64,000 nucleotides of DNA from contig WHVD01000018.1 of assembly GCA_015178975.1 (NCBI GenBank), positions 846,001-910,000 of the forward strand. Reading direction: 5' to 3'. The notes beneath the pieces are model-generated. The model was not told the origin of the DNA, ran no database searches, and saw nothing but the letters and a program-made list of their open reading frames with translations. The stretch's first letter is position 1, and each line of letters opens with the position of its first letter. This DNA is from Hysterangium stoloniferum (Eukaryota > Basidiomycota > Agaricomycetes > Hysterangiales > Hysterangiaceae). Positions 47,013-59,017 of this stretch are shown here, piece after piece. Both the position numbers and the translations under genes were made by a program.

Positions 47013-47560
47013 CAGCGAAAATAGTTGGAAGATTATCTGCCTCTCCCGCCCGTGGTATATGAAATGTTCGTCTCACTTGTCTTGAAAGTGTAATTATAGC
47101 CGAGCGTATCATATTGTTGTTTGTTGTGGGTAATGATAAAGATGATTGGGCCATGGAGACTAAAATCGCTTAGCGCTTCGCGAAGAAGATAAGAAGGTGT
47201 AGAGGATGGCAACAAGGTTGATAACGGGAGGTTTAAAACAGTGGCAACAGACATTCTTGGCTATCATGCATTCCTTCCGCCACTCCCTCTTCGACTTAAC
47301 AAAGCGGTTCAGTCAGTAGGAGTTTGGTTGGCGATTTCACCAACAACTCGCCCGCTGTCCCCATATTTAGGGAGACTTACGATTAGTTCCACCATAGCAC
47401 CGCACTCCCCTCGATTTCACTTCCCACGCATGCCCTGAATATCATAGGAGTGGACACTATTCAGGCGGTCCTGTGTGCTGTGTAGGGAGTTTCTCAGAGC
47501 TGACGTTTAGCATTGTCGCTACCAAAGCGGATTGAGTCCAAGAAGCGCAGAAACCTAAAA
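47013..47560. other. No gene recognised
   Basis: Spacer between the DUF6533 gene and the next doubtful ORF. Confidence 0.3.
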
Positions 47561-47565
47561 ACTTG

Positions 47566-47820
47566 CTATGTATCTATTCTCTCGGCTCGGATTACGAAAG
47601 CTGGTGGGGTGCGGTGGCGGCGGCACGTGGTAGCACGGGAGAGGAGTTGGTGCGGCAGCTGTACCTGGGCATACTCGACGATCATACGGTATACGAGCCA
47701 ACGTTGGTTGAGTTTGTTCGGGCAGTTAAAATTGCAAGGATGGCCCCGCATCAAAAGACGACAAGTCACGTTCTTACCAGCCAAGCCGCTATCCAGTCCC
47801 ATGCCTTCTTTAGAGGTTAA
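47566..47820 (+). CDS. Doubtful exon-like ORF
   Basis: An open frame reads SLGSDYESWWGAVAAARGST ... LYLGILDDHTVYEPTLVEF, more protein-like than the minus-strand frame here. It has no ATG of its own, so it would need an upstream exon. Not recognised. Confidence 0.25.
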   Translation, partial: LCIYSLGSDYESWWGAVAAARGSTGEELVRQLYLGILDDHTVYEPTLVEFVRAVKIARMAPHQKTTSHVLTSQAAIQSHAFFRG

Positions 47821-48012
47821 CCTGGGCAATGTGTCATACAACTGGCCCATGAAAAACTGGAGAGGTCTTTCAGCTCAAGCATCTTCTGAGCGTTGAAATT
47901 ACGTGGGTATGATTGTAAATGGTCACAGGAAATGAGGGCAGATGTCAAAGTGAGGAAGCTGGGTTAATCGACAGGACAAAAGTCAAACGCACCATTCCTA
48001 TCCTTTCCAACG

Positions 48013-48450
48013 CTATCCCAGGAGTTCGTCAGCCGTCAAAGCACACCACAATATGCAAGCGCTGATGAGTGTCTGGGAGGGACTGGGCCGAATCCAAAAG
48101 AGGACTGTGCCTGACCATATCCTACCAAACTCCTCGTTACCGCTATATAGTTGCGCAAGTGACACATTGGCCTTCCACGCCACTCTTGCAGCCTCATCAC
48201 CCAGTTCCTCGCATCGTGCATTAGCGGTAGTTAATTTTTTTTTCTTCCGCGCAAGTGTCCCTGACTCATACGAACGGTTCCCCGTGTCCTTCTCTAATGT
48301 CGTCATTTCTTTCAGGGGGAGGTGCAGCGCTAGCTTTCGATCCCTCCTACGACTTGAAATACACCATGGCCCTTCGCAACCTGTTGGGAAATATAAATGC
48401 ATCCCTCCCTTGCTGTGGTACGTCCCGCTTCAAACGCTTCGAACGTTAGT
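48013..48450. other. Doubtful coding region, both strands open
   Basis: Minus frame 48402-48013 reads EMTTLEKDTGNRSYESG ... ELGDEAARVAWKANVSLAQL (helical). Plus frame 48320-48420 reads GGGAALAFDPSYDLKYTMAL between an acceptor (TTTCAG) and a GTACGT donor. I cannot decide between them. Confidence 0.25.
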
Positions 48451-48600
48451 CTTCCATACGTCCCGTCTAGGCCCGCTCTGGCGCCGCCGTTCATGCAAGA
48501 AAACCACAATTGCAGATATTTCAATCAGGTTTTTAAGTTATACTGGCATAAAAAATCGTTTTAGCTCATCTGATTTCTTTTGACACGTTTCTCATCCCAT

Positions 48601-49010
48601 GTTCATAGCGCTGAGGCCCAAATTCTCGATCTCGGAAATATCTTCTAAACTTGAAATTGATGATGAATTTAAATTTTAGCCCAAGAATGTTCACTAAACC
48701 TTTTCTGTCTTGAGGTTTCCGTTTGTGTATGTTGTTTGCATCCATTATGGTTGACGCCATCCTACTAGAAGACGAGTATTGAAGAACTCAGCGCGCGAAT
48801 AAAATGAAGCAATGTACCGCTGAGAGCATTTAGCGTTAGGTCGTATCTAATGATACTCCCATCTAGATAACCGTCAACTCCTCTGGTGTGAGCTGTGGAC
48901 AAGATGACCTCCTTCCAAGAATACCACTTAATTCCATGAAAACGCTCATCAGCAGAGAGTTGAAACAGGGATGGTTGAGTAGAGATATTCACAAGTTATC
49001 AGTTATAATC
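48601..49010. other. No gene recognised
   Basis: Only short unmotivated ORFs. Confidence 0.3.
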
Positions 49011-49015
49011 AAGGT

Positions 49016-49620
49016 GGTTGTTAAGAGTTTGGTTCGGTGGTCGGTTCGGGTCAAGAGTGGTCAGTCGAGATTCAGGAATTCGAGTGGTCAGGAATTCGGT
49101 CGAGGTTCAGCAACGTGGGACGGGGCCCATAACCTATAACAAATAGAATCGACTAAATATTGTAATTGTACCTATAACAAAATAGAATCTCTCAGTTGAC
49201 ACGAAGGAATCGACTGAGGTGCAATAGCGCCGAAGGAGCCTAGTATTTATACAAAAGAAAACAATAGAAGAATAAGGACTCTGAGTGGTGATAGCTGTCA
49301 AAACTAATGGAGCTAACGGAGCAAGGAGATGCCAGAAAAACCCTTCTCTCCAAAAGATTTTAGGATCTGTAGTAAAGCCTATATAAACTCCAATAAACTC
49401 TATCTGATCCTTATAAGATTTAAAATTGGTTACATAACCCGAAGGAGCAAGGTCCTTGGGTCCTTTCGGGAATTGAGTACGTAATTCAACAAGTTTTCCG
49501 TAAGGGGGCACAATATTGACAGTACCACATGAATGTCCAACTGTCAAATCGTGTCCACTACGGTTCACCCGCATCTATCCTATCAACGCGCGATCCGTCC
49601 ACACTTTGGGATCCGGATTT
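49016..49620 (-). mobile_element. Probable LTR-element fragment
   Basis: The minus-strand frame 49574-49134 (VNIVPPYGKLVELRTQFP) runs into repetitive GGTCGGTTCGGG-type sequence at 49030-49110. It resembles the LTR/3' region of a Gypsy-type element but has no diagnostic motif. Broken, extent uncertain. Confidence 0.3.
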
Positions 49621-50779
49621 TTTTTAAAAATCAATTTTATAGTCTGTGAGGGCTGCGCCTATGGTCGACTGTGAATACACACAAAGTAACTTGAGTGATT
49701 CAAAACAACCGATGTCCGACCGTACATAGGCCCGATGATGAGCGAGTCTCAGTGAGAGCAGTCGACGAAATGTATAAGGTAGGTTAACGGAGAGGTCAGC
49801 TTTACAGTCGCCTGCCACTGAGTCCCCTCTCCAAAAGCCTCCTTGAATCGGCCTGTCAGGTACACAAAACGGATTAAATCCGGTATCATATCAGTAAGCA
49901 AACTGGTAATATATTTCGCATGGAAGGAAGGACACCTACTTGAGGGATAAAGGTGCAATCAATTTACAATGACTTCTTTTCTTGTGTACAAATTGATATG
50001 GCGGTGTACAGGAATTTCAATATTATATAGACAACTTTAAGGCTGGTGCTATGAACGGACCTCTCAACTATTATTGTACAACCAAGCACCGAGTTCCTGT
50101 GTGGCGATGAAGGTGCCGTATGCTCCCCTTCCCAAGTGTGGCGGGTGAAGAAAGACGTCCCTTCACTACGAATTGTCCAAGTTTTCGGGAAGGGGCATTG
50201 GCTTATGGCCCAAAGTCCAGGCCTCGTCCATTCCTGATTTTATACAGGTTGTCATTGAGAATGTGCTGGCCAAGTTGTGAATGCCGTTGATAAAGAAGTT
50301 CTTTTGAGGGTTGAGGGTCAGCATTTGTAGTTTTAGGGGGTAGCTTAGTGGTTGGCGCTTTAGAAACTAGAACTTGGTATATTGTTTTGTGTTGAGGATC
50401 AATAAGAGTTGACTAGAACGCCTACAGACACTCACTCGGGTACAGAAAACTCATTGCACAGAGTCAGTATTGTTAATAATAGCAAGTCTTCGCATAAACC
50501 GAGATCGCGATCGAATCCGCAATGACAAGTGTATGCGCATATATGTGCATATACTATATGCCATAAGGGGGAACTAACTCCTTATATATTTCTCCTTAAT
50601 GATGCAATGAGCTGGAAATTTCGCGTATTGAAATCTCTCCTTTTACTCCCCTAAACAATTAGAAAGTAAATAAAAAGTTGCAATATCTTGCCATATACCT
50701 CCGTGAAATTTATTCACTCACTCACTGATGTGCAATCATTTACCCTTATTCTATTACTTACAAAACATCTTATAGCTTC
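49621..50779. other. No gene recognised
   Basis: No supported ORF. The part just before 50780 is likely the leader or LTR region of the following Copia element. Confidence 0.35.
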
Positions 50780-52756
50780 ATGTTTAGACTCAATCCTTTC
50801 GTATTCTTGTCTTCTACTCAACAGGTTATGGGCCCCACTATAGTCACACTCGAGAAACTTGCCAATAATGACGAAAATTGGATCACCTGGAAAAGCCGGA
50901 TATTATCCACATTGGAATCAGGTGCACTGTTGAAACACATCGACAGAAGTGCACAGCGCCCCTCCAGATCCTATGATATATGTCACAGGAACTGTATTAA
51001 CAAATGACCAGTTAGATCTCAGGGACAAGCAAGAGGAACATTTGGATCATTACCTTGCATGTGAAGGACGAGTCAAAGCTCAGATTTTTTTATCAGTCGG
51101 CCCTTCTCTTATGCTCAGTCTTCAAAGACTCAGCATGGCAAGAGAGGTATGGGAGGCCGTTTGCCAGGAATTCAAGTTGAAGTTGAAAATGGCCCAAGTT
51201 GATTTGCTGCACAGAATGCATGCTCTAAAGTGCAAAGAAGGGGAAGATGTCCATTCCCACCTTGACACCCTACTAGAAATGCATCAGCGATTAGCAGGCA
51301 TGGGAATGAAGATAGAAGATAATGATTTCTTCAATATCATGCTGAGTTCACTCCCGGACTCTTATGATGTCATGATGAATGCAGTAACAACTTCTGCAAC
51401 AGCCACTGGGGCTCCTTTAACCCCAACAAGCCTAATAACAATGATCAAAGCCGAATATGAGCATAGAAAATCAAAGAAAGCCCCAAACTCAACTAATAAC
51501 AACAATCAAGCCCTCCTAGCCAATACTAAAGGCCACTGACAAAGTACAGGCCCTAGTAGTAACTCCTGGAACTCGAGAAATATTTCTACAGCTCAAAATT
51601 GAAATCTAACATGCTTCAATCTGAATTGCAGATGGATCGGGCATGTCATAGCTGATTGTTGGGCCAAAGGTGGTGGTAAGGAGGGCAAGGACCAAGATAT
51701 ATGTGTGGAAATTCAAGGCGCAATAGCACAAACCAAAGGGGATACAATACAGGCAACAGCAGGAATGCAAACATTGCAAATGAAGAGTTATATGCCTTCA
51801 CTACCTCACTAAACACAGGGATTTTAACAAATGCTGAAACTAGCAACAGTGGCACAAAAATCGTTGAAGTATGGGACTCTGGGACCAATTCTCATATGTC
51901 CCCATATCTAAGCTTATTCTCAAGCTTCAAAACAATACACCCACCTCAGAAAATTCATGCTGCTGATAAAACAGAGTTCTTAGCCACAGGAATTGGCAAT
52001 ATGTGCATACAAGTGCAAAATGGCAGCAAGCCCACTAACATCACATTGCAAAATGTGTTGTACTCACCCAAATTAGCCTTCACTTTAGTATCCATCACAT
52101 GCTGCAATAAAAAGGGGTTCTCATGTACATTTGGTGATGGAAAATGCACCCTTCAAAATCTGGAGGGAGTTATATGTGGGTAAATTGATCAAATCAACAG
52201 TTTTTATCAAACAAGTTACATTATTAATGAGACTAACAACTTACAAAATGAAGCTTGCACTACGATGACAATAAATGAGCTGCATACATGTATGGGACAC
52301 ATAGCACCAGCTGGTGTGAAACAAATGGTTGAAAATGGGGCAATCAAAGGAATCACACTAGATCACACAAGACCTATTGAGTTTTGCGAAGCCTGTATCA
52401 AAGGGAAGATTACTCAGGAACCAATCCCAAAAGTTCAGAAATCAGAACAAGCCAAATCTCAAGGCTAAAAGATACACACTGATGTATGGGGGCCATCCGA
52501 AGTTCAAACTATCGGAGGTTGTAGGTGGTATATATCATTCACTGATGATTTCACAAGGGAAAGCAAGAGCCTACCTGATGAAAACAAAGGGAGAAGCATT
52601 CCAAAAGTACAAGGCATATGAGGCATTCCTAAATCAACAAAGGAATGATTAAGAAATTACAGTCAGACAATGGAGATGATTATACATCTAATGAGTTTAA
52701 AGACTATCTATCCTCATGTGGAACCCTCCAACAATTAACTGTTCATGATACTCCCT
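50780..52756 (+). mobile_element. Ty1/Copia retrotransposon, gag to integrase (fossil)
   Basis: Parts: gag (about 50830-51540; WITWKSRILSTLESGALLKH, LQRLSMAREVWEAVCQEF), a zinc knuckle (about 51610-51660, CRWIGHVIADCW), protease (about 51860-52000, VWDSGTNSHMSPYLSLF), the pre-integrase region (about 52265-52440, MGHIAPAGVKQMVEN, CEACIKGK) and the integrase core (about 52470-52750, LQSDNGDDYTSNEFKDYL). It ends where a family-B LTR piece begins. Broken; about five breaks. Confidence 0.85.
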
Positions 52757-52930
52757 GTTACGACTGGAATTCCTGCCGGACTCCAGGCACTAACTTATAC
52801 ACACCCCCGGACCCCACTCAGAAAACCCATCATCCCTCTAACAGAGCCCCATTCCCATTTTAGTCAAATGACCTGTCACGATTCAGACTCTGCTCCTGCT
52901 CTGTTTCCTGTTATGGTTTATGATTTGTCA
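52757..52930 (+). mobile_element. LTR piece, family B,  inserted in Copia
   Basis: TGTTACGACTGGAATTCCTG... ACTTATACACACCC matches the start of the solo LTR at 12994. About 175 bp remain. It lies across the integrase region of the Copia fossil. Confidence 0.65.
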
Positions 52931-53290
52931 GGCATCATTACCTGGACCATCAACTCTTCATTCCCCGTTAACTTTGTATACCAGCCAGATGCTTGTGAAC
53001 CAGTCGGAAGCCATGGAAGAAGCCCGTATCGAAGAAGTCTTGGAAAACCAGGACAAATCTGAGCACAAGGCTGAGTCCGTGGCCCCCGACAAGGGCAAAG
53101 GTGTTGAAAATCCCCCGTCTGGTGATCGAGATTGGTTTGAGATTAAACCAGTCTCTTTAAAAGAGGGGTAGCAGCTCAATGGAACATACATATGTAAAAG
53201 TATGAAAGCCATATATGTAACATGTGGGAAATGTAGCAAGAGTGACACAAAGATATAATCAAAGATGTTTAGCTAAATAAAATAAAAATA
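52931..53290 (+). mobile_element. Gypsy gag-like start fragment
   Basis: A frame with MLVNQSEAMEEARIEEVLEN... and PSGDRDWFEIKPVSLKEG looks like the N-terminus of a retroelement gag. Its 3' part (AGCAGCTCAATGGAACATAC) recurs inverted near 55160-55190, on the other side of the minus-strand Gypsy piece. Confidence 0.4.
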
Positions 53291-54930
53291 AAGAATCATA
53301 ACTCATGCTCACTGTGCAATAAATCAAGCCAAACCGAATTGGGAAAGATATTCTGACCATCAGGCTTGCCAATGAGGAAGAAGCTCAGTGGTAGTGAAAT
53401 ATTCAAAGTTCTTGTGATCAGTAACAACATCAATTGGGGTGCTTGAACCTTCAAGGTAATGTCACCAGGTGTTAAAAGCCTCAAAAATAGCAAGGAGGTC
53501 TTTATTGTGGACATTGTAGTTGAGTTCTGTAGAGGTGAAAGTGCAGGAAAGGAAGCCACTTGGTGGATGTCTCCATCAGCAGTGACGATGGAAAGGATGG
53601 CTGCTAGTGAATAATTGGGGGCATTGGTCTCAATAATAATCAGGAGGTCCAGCTGCCAGTGGGTTAGTACCAGTGCTGATAAGAAAATGTCATTAAGTGC
53701 CTGGAAGGCCATCCTACATTGACCTATAAAATTCCAAGGAGTACCCTTGTGTGTGAGCCAAGTAAGAGGAACAGTGATTTCTGAATATTTCTGAATGAAA
53801 CAATGATAGAAGTTGGTGAAACCAAGGAAAGAATGGATGTCTTTGACCTTGTAGGGTTCTGGCCAGTTGCAGATAGTCTGGATCTTCTCTTTGTCCATAG
53901 TAAGTCCATCAGGGCCCATGATAAAACCTAAATATTCACTGTACTGAACATCAAAAGAACACTTACATATCTCCATGGGCAAAGAGATCATGCTTTGGAG
54001 ATGCTGCAACACTTCATGAATATGTTTGTCAAGTTGTGTCAGATCCTCAGAATAGATAGGATGTCATCTAGATAAATGATGATGCAGACATCAGGGAGAC
54101 TACCTAAGATATCATTCATAAACTGCTGGAAGGCCACTGGAGCATTAGCACATCCAAATGGCATAACCAACCATTCAAAAGAGCCATAATAAGTATCTAA
54201 GGCCATCTTCCACTCATGGCCCTCAGCAATCTGCACCAAATGGTAGGCAGGATGTAAGTCAATCTTGGCATAGTTGTGGGCTCTCCAGGGAGCAGTGAGA
54301 AGGTCAGTTAAAGAGCCATCTTTCTTTCATACAAATAGGATCAGTGTGCTGTAAGGTGACTTGGAAGGGCAGATAAAGCCTACATATATAAAGATGTTCA
54401 TCAATAAATTCTCAAATGAAAGAAAGTTCAGACTGTGAAAGGGAATAAATGTGCATAAGAGGAGGTTCCATGCCATCCTCAAGGTGAATTTTGAGGTTGT
54501 AAGGTCTATAGGGAGCTAAAGTGTTGGCATGCCATTCATTGAAAACATCCATTAAGTCATGGGACTTCTCTGGGACACTGTTGAGATCAACAGGCGCCTC
54601 TGAAAGGGTAGATGAATGTGTGGACATGCCAATTTGGGAGACACTCAAGGTAAACATCTGGGATCCATGTAATTTGCTAGGATGTAAACAGGCATCAGCA
54701 CCAATAAGGGAAATATGTAGATGGGGTTCCATTGTGAAGGGGGTGGCTGGCAAAGCTGCCACTACCCTGGCTGAAAGGAACACTAGCATTTGGTATCCAG
54801 AAAGTGAGATGGTCCAATGCACAATCAATTGATGGAGTGTAGCAGGCAAACCAGGTGTGACCAAGGATGACTGCAAAACTTGAATTCAACAGGATCACTG
54901 TAAGGGCAACCTCAAACAGGACTCACACAA
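53291..54930 (-). mobile_element. Ty3/Gypsy pol fragment (fossil): protease, RT, RNase H
   Basis: Minus strand, read right to left. Protease-like INSSF/VILGHTW region (about 54880-54820; SSFAVILGHTWFACYTPSID). RT with WLVMPFGCANAPVAFQQFMN and the YLDDIL box (about 54075). RT/connection with GFIMGPDGLTMDKEKI. RNase H start (TNAPNYSLAAILS). Different from the Gypsy at 15379. Broken; about three to four breaks. Confidence 0.85.
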
Positions 54931-55835
54931 GGCTAGTAGAGGGATATTGAAAGAGAAAAGGATAAGGGGGCCTCTGCTAGGTGCTTCAATGTATGGGATT
55001 CTGAAAATAGAATGACAGCTTACCACAATGGGCACTAACTATTTACTCTACCTTTGCTGCAAAGGTGAGTGCACTCTGACTATTTATTTTTTTAAGACCT
55101 ATTATTATCTCCTTTTCATTTTTGCCTCTTTTCACACATGCTATATGGCTTCCATACCCTCATGTATGTTCCATTGAGCTGCTATGCCTCTCTTTTGAGA
55201 CTAACCTATTTTCCAGACTCCCTCAAATACTGACCTCAGTAAGCCTGGCCAGAGACAACCTACTAGTTACATATTACTTTGACCTCTCTTAATAGAAGGA
55301 ACTGACGAGAAACCTTGGTAGAATAAACCAGCTAAAAGAGCAGTCTTTGCAACCCTGCATGAATTGACAGAACCCTTTGGAGCAATGAAGGAGACCCCAC
55401 AAACCAAATGGGACCCTCATATAATAACCTCTCCAAGAAACAACAAAACAGAATTCACATCATGTAATCCTCAGTTACTGATAGACATCAATGAGAGCAA
55501 TGCTGTTCATTGTCATCCCCTCAACCTCCTCACTAGTTGTCGGACTATCTTCGGGTTTTCTGAAATCCCGAAGTTTTAACTTGTATTTTCTGTCTTCAAC
55601 ACCCACAACCCTTCCCCCAAATCACCCGAATCACCCTTGCTCATTGGACTTTTATTCGGTCTTGCTTATTATCTGGAACTTCATTGGCCTGACGAATATT
55701 TGAAAAAGGCGTTCCACAACTCAAACAATGCCTAAATACAGCTGAGAATGCTTAAATATATTTGAGATATTGATTTGATTTGTTAATACAATAATTTTTC
55801 GAAACCTTCATGAACCATTTCCACTACCCCACTAG
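54931..55835. other. TE flank, no gene
   Basis: Contains the inverted partner of 53150-53260 (about 55120-55220). The remainder shows no supported ORF. Confidence 0.35.
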
Positions 55836-55915
55836 CCGAGAAGAGGCCGCGCCCTGAGCGGCCGGAGCCGGAGCCGCCTCTAAAAGCCCGGCCCGGGATA
55901 TTGGCGGCCTTGCCC
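55836..55915. repeat. GC-rich MITE-like element, second copy
   Basis: ACTAGCCGAGAAGAGGCCGC ... GGCGGCCTTGCCCGTCACTA: the same style and ends as 44620-44775, shorter. Confidence 0.4.
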
Positions 55916-56616
55916 GTCACTATTCAAAATGGGTATATGTGGAATTCAAAGGCGGAGTGAACGCGTTACGTCACGCTTGTTGAGAAGATCGAAGCGAGGG
56001 AGTCTCACTCCCTAACACCCCTTTCATTATTACTTTCCCCCTCCTCATATATCCTCCATCTCTCCACCATCCCCTACAATACAAGCATCGTAAAGTATGA
56101 TCTCAATCATCAGTAACGGCAGACTGCTGTGGATCCGCTATATTTTTCTATTAAGTAATTCACCTTCTCATCTTATTGTTATTATCCTGTGTTCTCGTGG
56201 CTGTTCATCTCTGTCCCAACTACGCCGAACACAGTCCGAATTCCCTGCCTCCAATAATTCTTCTACGTTGAGAAGCTTCAGGAATATTCCCAGATGAGCC
56301 AGCATGGCCGATGGCGACTCGTCCTATATGTATATAAACTTGAAGTATTGTAGCAAGAACACACCACTTTTAACCCGCACAGCAGCTTCTTCAGATATTG
56401 ATTCGCTTTATCTCAAACTCGATCCACTCTGACTTACAACCCCATAATCGGTAATTTGCTCTGTGAACCTCATATACGACACTCAGGCCTCATTTGCGAC
56501 ACATTTATGATACGCTCATTTATCTGATAATTTATCTACTGCAAGAATTGTGCAAAACCCTCGAAGTACTGGATCTTCAACAGACTCAGCCCGAGAGACA
56601 CGAGAAAAAGGGTGTC
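55916..56616. other. No gene recognised; 3' flank of terpene synthase
   Basis: Short ORFs only. The 3' untranslated region and terminator of the terpene synthase should lie in 56400-56616. Confidence 0.35.
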
Positions 56617-57925
56617 TCACAATTCTAAGTCATTAAGTTTGTACCGCTCCTGAATCATGTGCCATTCGCTACATAATAGAAGGGGAAAGGTCGCGTGAAC
56701 AACATCATTTAATTCAGATAAAATGGCATTTACTTACACATATCCCCGCTCAAATGCTTTCCATGCGGTTAGAACCCGCGGACTCTGAGCCAACGTCGCA
56801 TAAATAATGTTACGCGATACTCGAAGTTCTTCAGCCATGGTGGCCAACACTTCTAAAGGAGATAAATTTTCTGCTCTCGCGCGGATGTGAACATAGTTGC
56901 CCTGGTCGCCTTCTAACTCCTCCTTATGAAATCTGTAGGAGCGGTTGATTCGGTTTTTACATCACATGAACAGTTCAGTATGGTCGGGAATGCTCACGAT
57001 AGAAGGTCGTTAGTCAAATTCATCCAGTAATATATGTCAGGAAGTGCCTGTAAAGTTTCCATCATCGTGACATTTCGGGACTTTGTAAATATTTGAAGCG
57101 CATAGCCTGCTGCACCGCCAGATTTGTCTCGCATGAACGGGGCGAATCGATGGACGCCCTCCGCTAGAGGCATGTTCCCCAACTCCGGTTCAATGCAGTT
57201 CGACGTTATAAATTCGAAAACCCCTGCTATGATAGAGTTGACAAATAATGGATCGTACAAATCCCACATGTTCATGAGGACTTCGGTGAGTGCGGTGAGA
57301 ACGGGATTCAGTTGGGGTTGGCCACTCAAAAAGCGTTTCCCAAATTCCTTGAGGGCTAATGGATCCGTACTTAAAATGTCATCCACATAAATCCCATACC
57401 TGAGTAGATAGACGTTAAAAATATGTCAATGAGTTAAAGTAGGGATGTACCAATTATACAGCGCGATGTTCTTCTTTTCTGTTAGGCTGCAGTCATGATA
57501 ACTTAACTGCGTGCGTTATACGGTGGAGCGTCAAAAAGGGGTAGACATAAGATGAATGCGTCTTCTTACCTCAACGAAGCTGGCGGCTAAGTGTAGCGTT
57601 CGTCCAAGTTGGATGCATTGAATGTTGCGTAATTCCATTTCAGATCTCATCATGGCTTCCAATTCAACATTTGTAGGGTTGATATCTAAGGGCGTGTACT
57701 TCAAATTGGAGAGAAAGCTCTGCAGAATTGATTTTTTCATTACTTAATGTCAAGAATGATAATTAACTTCAAATTAATTAATTAGGAAGAAAATACCGAC
57801 TTTGGCATCTGGGTAAGTCTTTCAAGGTTGAATTGGCGATCGAGGCAGTCATTTGGGTTCTGAGAGATCGAGGAGGGAGGGCAACTTGAAATGCTGTTAC
57901 TGGTGTGGATAAACAAGAACGTCAT
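56617..57925 (-). CDS. Sesquiterpene synthase, trichodiene-synthase-like, 327 aa
   Basis: Six exons on the minus strand join in frame to 327 codons plus stop: 57925-57797, 57719-57570, 57506-57451, 57399-56998, 56932-56738 and 56668-56617. It cyclises farnesyl diphosphate (class I terpene fold). The first metal-binding motif is YVDDILSTD (exon 4 start). The NSE-type motif is NLTNDLLSFHKEELEGDQGN, split by the intron at 56998/56932. Other family landmarks: SYHDCSLTEKKNIALYNWYG, GVFEFITSNCIEPELG and the C-terminal ERYKLNDLEL. Length and motif spacing fit the TRI5-like family of Agaricomycetes; the exact product cannot be told. Exons 2-6 are solid. Exon 1 (MTFLFIHTS...) is the least certain part. 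It is divergent to a P450 1.1 kb away. Confidence 0.88.
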
Positions 57926-59017
57926 TAGCTCTTATATCCTCTGAATCAGGGGAAAAAAATGTGTGAAGTATAACATCTCGTCGGTTACGGCACTCCTTAC
58001 GCCGGAAACGTTGTAGGGCCGGGTGAAGTGGTACTACGCCATCCGATTGAAACGTTTCGAAGACTGTGTAAAAGACGTTCAAAGTAGCCACACCTCCAAT
58101 ATGGAGTGTAACTAGCAGCAGCTTTGATAGTTCGGACAAGCGATGGAGATATTTTCCGGCATTCCGAACCTCCGAAACCTTGTAGGCCTTAAGGCTAGGG
58201 ACGTGGCGCTACGCCGTCCGATTGAAGGCTCTGAAGTTGTGCAGAAGCTGTTTCACGTACCTACACCTCTAAGATGGAGGTGTAACTAGTAGCAGCTTTG
58301 ATAGTTCAGACATAGTGGTAATAATGAAGGTGTTTTTCCCATTTATTTTTTCGTGATACAATTGTAAGAAGAACACAGCAATGTCGGTCCGAGGAGCAAC
58401 TGCTGTATACGAAGGGTACATTTCTCCTTTCGCACGATAAAATCCATCTATTGTGTAGCACGTCGACGTGAGAAAGAATACAAAAGCTTAAGAGTCACGT
58501 GTCTTTTAGAAACAGGTTCTGGAGGTGAAATCTACTGGCGCGTGTTGTGTGCCACTTCCAGAGATAAGGCTCGGGCCGCAGATGGACCCGTATCGGTAAT
58601 TGATCTACGACAATCCACTCTTTGATGTCCTGGGCTGTGAGTACATATTATTAAGAAGGCGCATGGATTCCGGGGCTTACCGTTCTAAGAAATATCAACG
58701 GGCTGGAGAGACCGTATGATGTCACTGTCGTGTCTCATGCTGAATCTCTGTCAAGCGGCGTCAGATTACCTTCGAATCGGTTCCATTGGCTGTACAATCT
58801 CTTCTACTGAAGGCCAAGAAGAATTTTTTCTGTAGGATCTCTCCTGTCAAATCCTCAAGCCGCCTCGGAGACAGTGGGCTAGCGTTTTGACCGAAGGATC
58901 TGCTTCTTTTATTGGTGAATGGGCTGGGGGTGGAAAGAGATATTGCTATAAAAACTCCGTCGCTGATCTCTACAGGTATACTCACTACTTTCACCACCCC
59001 GCAAAGGACGCAACGCC
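57926..59017. promoter_or_regulatory. Divergent intergenic region with a tandem duplication
   Basis: Between the terpene synthase (leftward) and the P450 (rightward). Two copies of a unit of about 140 bp (57999-58137 and 58170-58311) share TACGCC(A/G)TCCGATTGAA... and TAACTAG(C/T)AGCAGCTTTGATAGTTC. This could hold shared control elements for both genes; no known operator is recognised. A duplicated promoter block is inference. Confidence 0.45.
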
